The notes under the pieces were generated by a model. That model was not told where the DNA came from. It did not search any database and was given only the letters and a program-made list of their open reading frames with translations. Source: JAZGER01 sp036480335 (GTDB lineage Bacteria > Pseudomonadota > Gammaproteobacteria > DSM-19610). From it: a DNA stretch of 64,000 nt. Below are positions 8,465 to 16,215 of the stretch, one piece after another. Position 1 is the stretch's first letter. Every line of letters begins with the position of its first letter. The stretch spans positions 1 through 64,000 of the forward strand of contig JAZGGH010000041.1 in NCBI GenBank assembly GCA_036480335.1. The letters are read 5' to 3'. A program made the position numbers and the translations under genes.

Positions 8465-9659
8465 ACAACACTGCTTTTTCCAGGTCACGTTGCCTGGCCT
8501 ACTGCTTGTGGTTGCACCTGTCGCCACTGCAAACAACTGGTCAGGCAACATCGCCACTGAGTTACTGGCTTTTCAGAAACAGCCATTAGTTTCCGAACAG
8601 CACAATACCTACCTGTCGATATCTGCAGAAGCCGTCTACCAGCAATCGTGGGACAATGGCCATCAGTGGTTTGATTTCAGAGGCTTCGTGCGTGGCGATC
8701 AGCATGACTCCAGACGCTCGCATGTGGATATCCGAGAATTCAGCCTGGGTTATGCAGGTGAACGTTGGGAACTGATTGCCGGAATCAGCAAAGTTTACTG
8801 GGGCGTTACCGAATCCCAGCACCTCGTTGATATCATTAACCAGACTGATTTAGTCGAAAACCTGGATACCGAAGACAAGCTCGGACAACCCATGATCAAT
8901 CTCGCCTATGTGGCCGATCAGGGCACATTGAACATGTACCTGTTAGCGGGTTTTCGGGAACGCGTGTTTGCAGGTAAAGCGGGTCGACCACGCTTCCCGC
9001 TGGCCATAGAGCAGGATAACGAAAGCTATGATGACGACATCAAATACCAAAGTCTGGAATTTGCCGTACGCTGGTTCCAGACGCTGGGCGACTGGGAAAT
9101 CGGTCTGTCACATTTCAGTGGCACATCTCGCTCACCCTTCCTGAAACTGGTACCAACAGGGCTACTAACCCCGCCGGTACTACAACCGGTATATCGACAA
9201 ATCGAACAAACCGGCCTGGAAATACAGGGTGCTTTTGGTGCCTGGTTATGGAAACTGGAAGCCATCCGCAATGCTGGCTTCAGTGAACACGCCTACCTGG
9301 CATCGGTGGCCGGTTTTGAATATACCTTCACGCTTGATTCCGGCATCGAAGTGGGCTCCCTAATAGAATATTCATACGATGACCGAGGCAAGACTCTGCA
9401 AACACAGTTTCAAAAAGACCTGTTGATAGGGGCCCGAATTACTTTTAATAACGTACAAAGTACGCAACTACTAGCCGGAGTATTGATCGACCTTGAGGGT
9501 GGTGGCAAAAGCTATAATATCGAAGCCGAACGCCGCCTGGGATCAAGCTGGAAAATCTCTCTGGAGGGGCGCGGTATTTTTGGTGTAGAAGCGAATGATT
9601 TTCTCTATGGATTTCGGCGTGAAAATACGCTTCGAATCAACCTTGCCAGATATTTTTAA
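8454..9659 (+). CDS. Outer-membrane beta-barrel protein (DUF1302-like) of the MMPL operon
   Basis: The 401-residue protein starts at a GTG overlapping the previous stop. A signal peptide (VTLPGLLLVVAPVATA) is followed by alternating aromatic/polar strands and a C-terminal ENTLRINLARYF, ending in the phenylalanine typical of outer-membrane barrels. Segments such as GISKVYWGVTESQHLVDIINQTD and LGDWEIGLSHFSG are typical of the barrel proteins encoded with COG1033 permeases and LolA-like proteins. It probably forms the outer-membrane exit of this system. The substrate is unknown. Confidence 0.7.
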   Translation: MSAKQHCFFQVTLPGLLLVVAPVATANNWSGNIATELLAFQKQPLVSEQHNTYLSISAEAVYQQSWDNGHQWFDFRGFVRGDQHDSRRSHVDIREFSLGYAGERWELIAGISKVYWGVTESQHLVDIINQTDLVENLDTEDKLGQPMINLAYVADQGTLNMYLLAGFRERVFAGKAGRPRFPLAIEQDNESYDDDIKYQSLEFAVRWFQTLGDWEIGLSHFSGTSRSPFLKLVPTGLLTPPVLQPVYRQIEQTGLEIQGAFGAWLWKLEAIRNAGFSEHAYLASVAGFEYTFTLDSGIEVGSLIEYSYDDRGKTLQTQFQKDLLIGARITFNNVQSTQLLAGVLIDLEGGGKSYNIEAERRLGSSWKISLEGRGIFGVEANDFLYGFRRENTLRINLARYF

Positions 9660-9682
9660 AGCATGTATCAAAGCAGAATTAA

Positions 9683-9691
9683 TGCTATAAT
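9683..9691 (+). promoter_or_regulatory. Extended -10 promoter for the ankyrin gene
   Basis: TGCTATAAT is a perfect extended -10 element 90 bp before the ankyrin gene ATG. No good -35 was found. A purine-rich GAGAATGAGGTAA stretch just before the ATG provides the ribosome site. Confidence 0.55.
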
Positions 9692-9780
9692 TAAGAGTTA
9701 AAACTAAACTTTTTTAGTCAGAAATATCAAGCAACGCCTTGTTTTCAATGTGGCTAATTATAGAGAGAATGAGGTAACGC

Positions 9781-11430
9781 ATGAAACTATACAAACGATC
9801 CATCCTTGCGAGCTGTATTGCACTGTCTCTGGTATTTCCCTCCATACAGACACAGGCTAAAGAAGCTGCAAGCACTCAGGAAAACGAGCAGGAGAAAAAA
9901 TCCCCTGCTACGACAGAAGCAAAGCTTCTTGTCGAACTTGCTCAGCAAGGAAAGTCTGATTTATTAATTGAACTACTTGGGCCTCTAACGGATGTAAATC
10001 AGGCCAATGATGATGGCATGACACCGTTACATGTTGCTGCAGCTTCAGGTCATGATGACATCGTCAAAGCATTGCTGAAAAATGGGGCAGACATTAACAA
10101 AAAGAATCTTGCTGGTTTTACAGCATTACTCTTAGCTGCAGAAAATGGACATACTGAGACTGTCAGCTTGCTCATTGAAAACAAGGCCAGCTTACGTGCC
10201 GAAGAGGAGGAAGGTGCTAATGCGCTCATCCTTGCAGCCTATGAAGGTCATGTTGATGTTATGAAGATTCTGATCGACAAAGGGCTGGAACTTAATTCAA
10301 CAGATGATGATGGCGCTACTGCACTCATTAATGCGCTATTAGGCAATCAGGGTGAAGCTGCACTGCTGTTAATCGAAAAAGGCGCAGATATATCCATTGA
10401 AGATGAATTTAACAATACCGCTTTACTCGTAGCTGCGCAAAACAATGACACAGACGCAGTGAAGCTGCTGATTAAAAAAGGCGTCAGCCTTGATAGTCGA
10501 GATACTCTGAATAATCAGGCACTCATTTATGCTATCTGGAAAGACAACCGGGAACTGATTGATCTCTTTCTGGATAATGGCGTCAGTATAGAATCAAAAT
10601 TTGTCGGCGCGTCAACACCATTGATGGTCGCTTCCAGTCTTGGAAATATTGAGCTGGTAGAATATTTTCTTGACAGGAATGCCGATATCGAAGCAAGTGA
10701 TGGCGCTAAATCTACTGCATTACTCTATGCCTCTCGAAAAAATCAGGCAGATGTTGTAAAGCTTTTGATCAAGCATAACGCAACGATAGATAGTAGCGAT
10801 AAATTTGGCCGGACACCTCTTATCATTGCCTCTATTCTGGGTAATCTTGAAGCAATAAAAGTTCTGTATAATGCAAAATCAAATATCAATCATATAGACG
10901 CCACACATAAATCTGCATTGTTCTGGGCAACAGAAAAAGAACGTGCTGACACGATTAATTATTTACTGGAACAAAAAGCTGATGTTGATCTGGCTGATTC
11001 AAAAGGCATAACCCCCCTGATGAAGATCAGCATGATTGGTAACATGGCAATTGCCGAAGACATTATCAATCATGGTGCGGATATCAATGCAAAATCAAAA
11101 GGTGATGTTACTGCTTTGTCATTTGCCACGGTTTCGGGTAAAAGCGATATAGTCAAGCTACTACTTGACCACAAAGCGGCACTTGAAGCGATAGATATCA
11201 ACGGACGTAATGCCCTGTTCTACGCTGCCGGGCGTGATTTCAAACGTATTGTCGCTCTGCTGCTAAATAAAGGGATCAATACAAATCTAATAGACGCACA
11301 TGGAAAATCTGTACTGGATTACGCCCTGCAACACAATAAAACAGAGATGGCCGCTATCCTGCAACAGGCGGGCGCCAAAACAGCCAAAGCAATAGATCCT
11401 GACTGGTCTAAAACGAAACCGGGGGAATAA
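9781..11430 (+). CDS. Exported ankyrin-repeat protein
   Basis: The 549-residue protein has a signal peptide (SILASCIALSLVFPSIQTQA), a short charged linker, and then about 14 consecutive ankyrin repeats from residue 75 or so to the C-terminus (examples: DDGMTPLHVAAASGH, KFGRTPLIIASILGN, INGRNALFYAAGRD). No enzymatic domain or membrane anchor is visible. It should act in the periplasm or outside the cell as a protein-binding scaffold. Exported all-ankyrin proteins in bacteria are known as partners of catalases, peptidoglycan enzymes or host proteins, but no partner gene lies next to it. It has its own promoter and converges with cusA. Confidence 0.85.
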   Translation: MKLYKRSILASCIALSLVFPSIQTQAKEAASTQENEQEKKSPATTEAKLLVELAQQGKSDLLIELLGPLTDVNQANDDGMTPLHVAAASGHDDIVKALLKNGADINKKNLAGFTALLLAAENGHTETVSLLIENKASLRAEEEEGANALILAAYEGHVDVMKILIDKGLELNSTDDDGATALINALLGNQGEAALLLIEKGADISIEDEFNNTALLVAAQNNDTDAVKLLIKKGVSLDSRDTLNNQALIYAIWKDNRELIDLFLDNGVSIESKFVGASTPLMVASSLGNIELVEYFLDRNADIEASDGAKSTALLYASRKNQADVVKLLIKHNATIDSSDKFGRTPLIIASILGNLEAIKVLYNAKSNINHIDATHKSALFWATEKERADTINYLLEQKADVDLADSKGITPLMKISMIGNMAIAEDIINHGADINAKSKGDVTALSFATVSGKSDIVKLLLDHKAALEAIDINGRNALFYAAGRDFKRIVALLLNKGINTNLIDAHGKSVLDYALQHNKTEMAAILQQAGAKTAKAIDPDWSKTKPGE

Positions 11431-11445
11431 TTCTCCGGCAAGGCC

Positions 11446-11489
11446 GTCCATAAACTGAATCACTCTTTATTAATAAACAGTTTATGGGC
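11446..11489 (+). terminator. Possible intrinsic terminator after the ankyrin gene
   Basis: CCATAAACTG at 11448-11457 pairs with CAGTTTATGG at 11478-11487, with one wobble and one further pair outside. The 20-nt loop is long and the following tract (TTCCCTCTTCT) is only moderately T-rich. It lies between convergent genes and may stop transcription weakly. Confidence 0.4.
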
Positions 11490-11512
11490 TTCCCTCTTCT
11501 ATCAAGATAACC

Positions 11513-11658
11513 TTAACAGGCTATTGAAAAGTCTCAGGCGAGCGCAAGACAAGGCAAAAATTGGCGAAAAAGCGCAGTGTACATGTAGTACATGAGCATT
11601 TTGAGCTGATTTTTAACGCAGGATTGTGCCGCATGAGGGTTTTTCAACAGCCTGTTAA
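11513..11658. mobile_element. 146-bp MITE-like element with TTAACAGGCTRTTGAAAA terminal inverted repeats
   Basis: The left end TTAACAGGCTATTGAAAA (11513-11530) is inverted at the right end TTTTTCAACAGCCTGTTAA (11640-11658), with one mismatch. The interior is an imperfect palindrome centred on GTACATGTAGTACATG (about 11580-11595), so the RNA could fold as one long hairpin. There is no coding capacity. Elements with these ends and a GTACATGTAC-like centre recur in many gammaproteobacterial genomes. The right end overlaps cusA and supplies its TAA stop. A single end copy also occurs at 111-127. Confidence 0.75.
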
Positions 11659-14600
11659 ACCCTGGCACTGTTATCTAACAAAGATGCCTTCCATAAATAA
11701 AACAGTACTGGAATAACTAACATTGAAACCAGTGGCGCAGTAATCATACCACCGATCATGGGTGCTGCTATACGCTGCATCAGCTCTGACCCGGTTCCAG
11801 AACCCAGCATAATCGGCAGTAAGCCAGCCAGAATAACCGCAACAGTCATTGCTTTAGGCCTGACCCGTAAAACGGCGCCTTCAATGACACACTTCCTTAA
11901 CTCTTCTCGTGTTGTTGGCTGATGCAGCTTTACCGCCTGATTCAGATAAACCAACATGATAACGCCAAATTCGGTAGCCACGCCTGCAAGCGCGATAAAG
12001 CCCACCCCGACAGCAACCGATAGATTATAACCGAGAAAATACAACAACCAGATACCGCCAACTAATGCTAATGGCAAAGCACCCATCACCATAATGGCTT
12101 CTACCATATTTCTAAAATTCAGATATAGCAGTACGAAAATCATTAGCACAGTAATCGGCACAATAACTTTCAGTCGGTCAGTTGCACGCATCAAATACTG
12201 ATACTGGCCTGACCAACTGATTGAATATCCTGCTGGCAAGGTTATATTTTCTGCAATCATACGTTGCGCATGCTTGACATAGTGACCAATATCACTGCCC
12301 TTAACATCAATATATACCCAACCTGTCAGCCTGGCATCTTCTGTTTTTATCAACGCAGGTCCATCTTCAATCGTTATTTTAGCCACTTCCTGCAAACGTA
12401 TTTGTTCCCCTGTTGACAAAAAAACCGGCAAATCATGTAAAGCATCAACAGAGTCTCGCACATGTCTTGGATAACGCAGATTAATGGGATAGCGTTCGCG
12501 CCCTTCAACAGTGTAAGTCAGGTTCTTACCACCAACAGCAAGATCCAGCACTTCATGTACATCGGCCACGCTCATTCCATAATGTGCGGCCTTATCACGA
12601 TCGATATCGATATCTATGTATCTTGCTCCACCAACACGTTCTGAAAACACACTGGCAGTTCCGGGAATGGTATGGATCACTCGTTCAACCTGCTCACCTA
12701 TCTTCTGAATAACACCCAGATCAAAGCCTGAAATCTTTATTCCCACAGGTGTCTTGATGCCGGTCGCCAACATATCAATACGTGCAGAGATTGGCATCAA
12801 CCAGGCATTTGTCACTCCAGGAAAATCCACTCTGGCATCCAGCTCGGCAATAATATCTTTCATTGCGATACCCTCACGCCACTGATCGCGGGGTTTTAAG
12901 CGGATAGTCGTTTCGATCATGGTTAGAGGCGCCGGATCTGTCGCTGTTTCAGCCCGACCGGCCTTACCAAATACTGTCTCTACTTCCGGCACTGTTTTTA
13001 TCAGGCGATCCATTTGTTGCAACAATTGTCGTGCTTTTCCGGTGGAGATACCCGGCATGGTTGTAGGCATGTACAACAGGTCGCCTTCATCGAGTTCCGG
13101 CATAAATTCAGCACCCAGTTGAGACAGCGGCCACCAGGCAGACAGAAGCAGCAATAAAACCAGCCCAAGAAGTATAAAGGGTTTTGCTAGCGCTCTGGCA
13201 ATCAAAGGCAGGTAGGCTTTGATCAGACCACGATTCAAACGACTTTCACTTTCCTTGCGCGTGCCGCCTTTTACAAGATAGACAATCAATGCCGGCACCA
13301 ACGTAATCGATAGAATTGCAGCCGCCGCCATGGCATAAGTTTTGGTATAAGCGAGCGGAGCAAACAGGCGGCCTTCCTGAGCTTCCAACGTAAAAACAGG
13401 TAAAAAGCTCAGCGTAATGATCAGCAACGAAAAAAACAGGGGTGGGCCAACATCCAGCATTGCCTGTTTAATAATTTCAGATGTATCCTTTGTATCCGGA
13501 TGCAGCTCCAGTTTTTTATGGACGTTTTCAATCATGACGATGGCGGCATCCACCATCGCACCGATAGCAATGGCTATGCCTCCCAGTGACATAATATTTG
13601 CATTGATGCCCTGTGATTTCATGATGGCAAAAGCTATCAGCACACCAACAGGCAAACTAAGCACAATAACCAACGATGACCGGAGATGGAAAAGGAACAG
13701 GGCGCAAATAACAGCGACCAGTACTAATTCCTCTACCAGACGATTTTTCAGGGTGTCGACTGCGTTATAGATTAATGCCGAGCGATCATAAGTTTCTACA
13801 ATTTCCACACCGGCGGGCAAGCCTTTCTTAAGCTCCTCGAGCCGCTGCTTCACTTTCTCAATGGTTAGCAGTGCATTTTCACCGGCGCGCATCACCACGA
13901 TACCCCCGACCACTTCACCCTGACCATTGAGATCTGCTATGCCTCTGCGCATTTGCGGCCCGAGTCGAATATCGGCAAAGTCCTGCAACAACAGTGCAGC
14001 ACCCGCTTCCTTGCGACGCAAATACGGAATGCGCCCCAGATCCTCTATGTCTTTAATATATCCTTTGCCTCGCACCAGATATTCGGCTTCTCCCATTTCG
14101 ATAACCGAGCCACTCACTTCCTGATTAGCATCGACAATCATTTTTTTAATCACCGAAATGGATAAATCACTTGCACGCATCCGATTGGGATCGAGTATCA
14201 CCTGATATTGTTTAACCATACCTCCCACGGTAGCCACTTCAGATACTCCGGGCACAGTTTGTAATTCGTACTTTAGAAACCAGTCCTGAAGACTTCGCAA
14301 TTGCGACAAGTCATGATTACCCTGCCGATCAACCAACACATATTGATAAATCCAGCCAACGCCACTGGCATCAGGACCTAACTGTGAGTTAGCACCTTCG
14401 GGCAGTTTGTCCTTTACCTGATTTATGTATTCAAGTACACGTGAACGCGCCCAGTACTGATCAGTACCGTCCTTGAAAATAACATAAACATAGGAATCGC
14501 CAAAAAATGAATAGCCGCGCACATTCGTTGCGCCAGGCACTGACAACATTGCACTCGCCAGCGGATACGTCACCTGGTCTTCAACAACCTGTGGTGCCTG

Positions 14601-14765
14601 CCCTGGAAAAGACGTTTTTATAATCACCTGTACATCCGACAAATCGGGCACAGCATCCAGAGATATGGTGCGGACGGACTGAATCCCCCAGACTGCCAGC
14701 AAGATAGCCACAAGAATAACAACCGGACTGTTATCCGCTGACCAGCGGATTATCTTCTCAATCAT
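11655..14765 (-). CDS. cusA: CusA-type copper/silver efflux RND permease
   Basis: The 1036-residue heavy-metal RND pump starts MIEKIIRWSADNSPVVI, with TM1 at once, and shows the twelve-helix two-fold layout. The TM4 motif GAMVDAAIVMIENVHKKLE matches the CusA group (monovalent copper/silver) rather than CzcA, whose version carries extra acidic residues. The porter region has the TMPGIS and Met-containing segments expected of CusA. It would move Cu(I)/Ag(I) from the periplasm across the outer membrane with CusB and a CusC-like channel. cusB lies 17 bp upstream; cusC and cusF are not in the window. Its stop codon lies inside a MITE end, so the natural C-terminus may have been altered. Confidence 0.9.
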   Translation of the reverse strand: MIEKIIRWSADNSPVVILVAILLAVWGIQSVRTISLDAVPDLSDVQVIIKTSFPGQAPQVVEDQVTYPLASAMLSVPGATNVRGYSFFGDSYVYVIFKDGTDQYWARSRVLEYINQVKDKLPEGANSQLGPDASGVGWIYQYVLVDRQGNHDLSQLRSLQDWFLKYELQTVPGVSEVATVGGMVKQYQVILDPNRMRASDLSISVIKKMIVDANQEVSGSVIEMGEAEYLVRGKGYIKDIEDLGRIPYLRRKEAGAALLLQDFADIRLGPQMRRGIADLNGQGEVVGGIVVMRAGENALLTIEKVKQRLEELKKGLPAGVEIVETYDRSALIYNAVDTLKNRLVEELVLVAVICALFLFHLRSSLVIVLSLPVGVLIAFAIMKSQGINANIMSLGGIAIAIGAMVDAAIVMIENVHKKLELHPDTKDTSEIIKQAMLDVGPPLFFSLLIITLSFLPVFTLEAQEGRLFAPLAYTKTYAMAAAAILSITLVPALIVYLVKGGTRKESESRLNRGLIKAYLPLIARALAKPFILLGLVLLLLLSAWWPLSQLGAEFMPELDEGDLLYMPTTMPGISTGKARQLLQQMDRLIKTVPEVETVFGKAGRAETATDPAPLTMIETTIRLKPRDQWREGIAMKDIIAELDARVDFPGVTNAWLMPISARIDMLATGIKTPVGIKISGFDLGVIQKIGEQVERVIHTIPGTASVFSERVGGARYIDIDIDRDKAAHYGMSVADVHEVLDLAVGGKNLTYTVEGRERYPINLRYPRHVRDSVDALHDLPVFLSTGEQIRLQEVAKITIEDGPALIKTEDARLTGWVYIDVKGSDIGHYVKHAQRMIAENITLPAGYSISWSGQYQYLMRATDRLKVIVPITVLMIFVLLYLNFRNMVEAIMVMGALPLALVGGIWLLYFLGYNLSVAVGVGFIALAGVATEFGVIMLVYLNQAVKLHQPTTREELRKCVIEGAVLRVRPKAMTVAVILAGLLPIMLGSGTGSELMQRIAAPMIGGMITAPLVSMLVIPVLFYLWKASLLDNSARV

Positions 14766-14782
14766 AAAATGCTACTGGCATT

Positions 14783-16087
14783 TTATTCAACCGGCTGCAA
14801 ACGCCGGTAACTGGCCTGAAGACTGCTTTCCGAATCGATCAGAAACTGTGCCGAAACAACAATGCTATCCCCTTCTTCCAGCCCCTGAGTAATTTCAATT
14901 TCGGTATCGTTCGAAATACCTGTCTTGACTAGCACAGGCCTGAAACGGCCATCACCCAACGCCACAACAACCCGCTTTTCATCACGACTGTAAATGACCG
15001 CATCGCGTGGCAAAGTTAAAGCATCATTTTCAACCTGCCCATAAATATGTCCAACCACATACATACCATTTTTGACAATACTGTGAGGCGCAGCAAAAGT
15101 AAGATTTATACCGATATTCTGTGAGGTAACGTTAATTGAAACAGCACCGCTAGTGACTTTTCCCTTATATACAGTACCGTCATCATGCGGCAGTACAATA
15201 TCGACATCCTGGCCTGCTTTGACCCAGCTTGCATCACGCTGAAATGCATTAGCCAGCACTGATACCCGCATCAAACCGCCCAGAACAAACATCATTCCCT
15301 TCGGCTTAACCTGATCTCCAACTGACACTCTAAGTTCTTTTACCTCACCCTCATGACTGGCAAACAAGGTTATAGTTGGGGAAGTCTTACCCGTTTTTTC
15401 CAATTCAGCAATCATTTCATCTGTCATTCCAGCCGCCTTCATCAGGTTGTGTGTACCCTGAGCCGTCAATTTTGTATTTTCCGAGAGAGACACTTCCTCA
15501 TCTTCATTTGGCTCTTTATTAATTATTTCCGATTCAGTAACACTGTTATTTTGTTTTTCCAGAGCAAGTAACTCCAGGTGTTTTTGTTGCACCAATACCA
15601 GGTCGTCCAGCTTAATATCTATCAGTGGTTCACCTTTCTCAAGCCATTCACCTGTCGTGAAATAGAACTTGCTTACAACACCTTTCGCTGGCGCGATATA
15701 ACGAGAATATTTTTCTTTTCGAACTTGTTGAATAAACCCGGGGGTCTCAATTTTTCTCACCAACGTTTTTCGTTTTACCTGAGCCACTCGCACACCCAGA
15801 TTATTGATAACCGTAGACTTGATTCGAACCTCCGGATAATCTGAGGCATCCGTTGCCATCTCACTATCTTTCTTCACCAGAACCAGATCCATCCCACATA
15901 TAGGACAAACACCCTGCTCATGCGAAAGAATTTCGGAATGCATGGGACACACATACTGACTTGAATGCTGATGCCCGGCAATACTTTCCAGTTCTGTTTC
16001 TTGATTTTTGTTTTGAATCTTATCCAGGAAAAAGCCAGCAATTAAACCCGCGCTGACCAGTAGAATACTAAAAAAAATATTTTTCAT
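14783..16087 (-). CDS. cusB: CusB-type membrane fusion protein with heavy-metal-binding domain
   Basis: The 434-residue periplasmic adaptor has an N-terminal membrane anchor (FFSILLVSAGLIAGFFL). A heavy-metal-binding domain follows (YVCPMHSEILSHEQGVCPICGMDL, two cysteine/methionine clusters near residues 45-70). Barrel-sandwich and hairpin parts come next (VSKFYFTTGEWLEKGEPL), and it ends with a membrane-proximal domain. It links CusA to the outer-membrane channel and hands on Cu(I)/Ag(I). The ATG at 16087 is preferred over an in-frame TTG at 16105 because AAGG lies 10 bp before it. A terminator upstream separates it from the SBP56-like gene, so cusBA should have its own promoter in 16088-16156. 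Confidence 0.88.
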   Translation of the reverse strand: MKNIFFSILLVSAGLIAGFFLDKIQNKNQETELESIAGHQHSSQYVCPMHSEILSHEQGVCPICGMDLVLVKKDSEMATDASDYPEVRIKSTVINNLGVRVAQVKRKTLVRKIETPGFIQQVRKEKYSRYIAPAKGVVSKFYFTTGEWLEKGEPLIDIKLDDLVLVQQKHLELLALEKQNNSVTESEIINKEPNEDEEVSLSENTKLTAQGTHNLMKAAGMTDEMIAELEKTGKTSPTITLFASHEGEVKELRVSVGDQVKPKGMMFVLGGLMRVSVLANAFQRDASWVKAGQDVDIVLPHDDGTVYKGKVTSGAVSINVTSQNIGINLTFAAPHSIVKNGMYVVGHIYGQVENDALTLPRDAVIYSRDEKRVVVALGDGRFRPVLVKTGISNDTEIEITQGLEEGDSIVVSAQFLIDSESSLQASYRRLQPVE

Positions 16088-16156
16088 TTGAACATAACCT
16101 TGCAATTTAATTATTATTATGATCCCTCATGCTACACATTCTATAACAAACCACAT

Positions 16157-16188
16157 AAAAAAACCCAACCTCTTTCGAGGCTGGGTTT
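16157..16188 (-). terminator. Rho-independent terminator of the SBP56-like gene
   Basis: On the minus strand AAACCCAGCCTC-GAAA-GAGGTTGGGTTT forms a 12-bp stem (one wobble) with a GAAA tetraloop, continuing into a T-run. It lies 28 bp after the stop of the large secreted protein and isolates it from cusBA. Confidence 0.9.
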
Positions 16189-16215
16189 AGTACTACCAGT
16201 TAGTTACTGAGTAAC

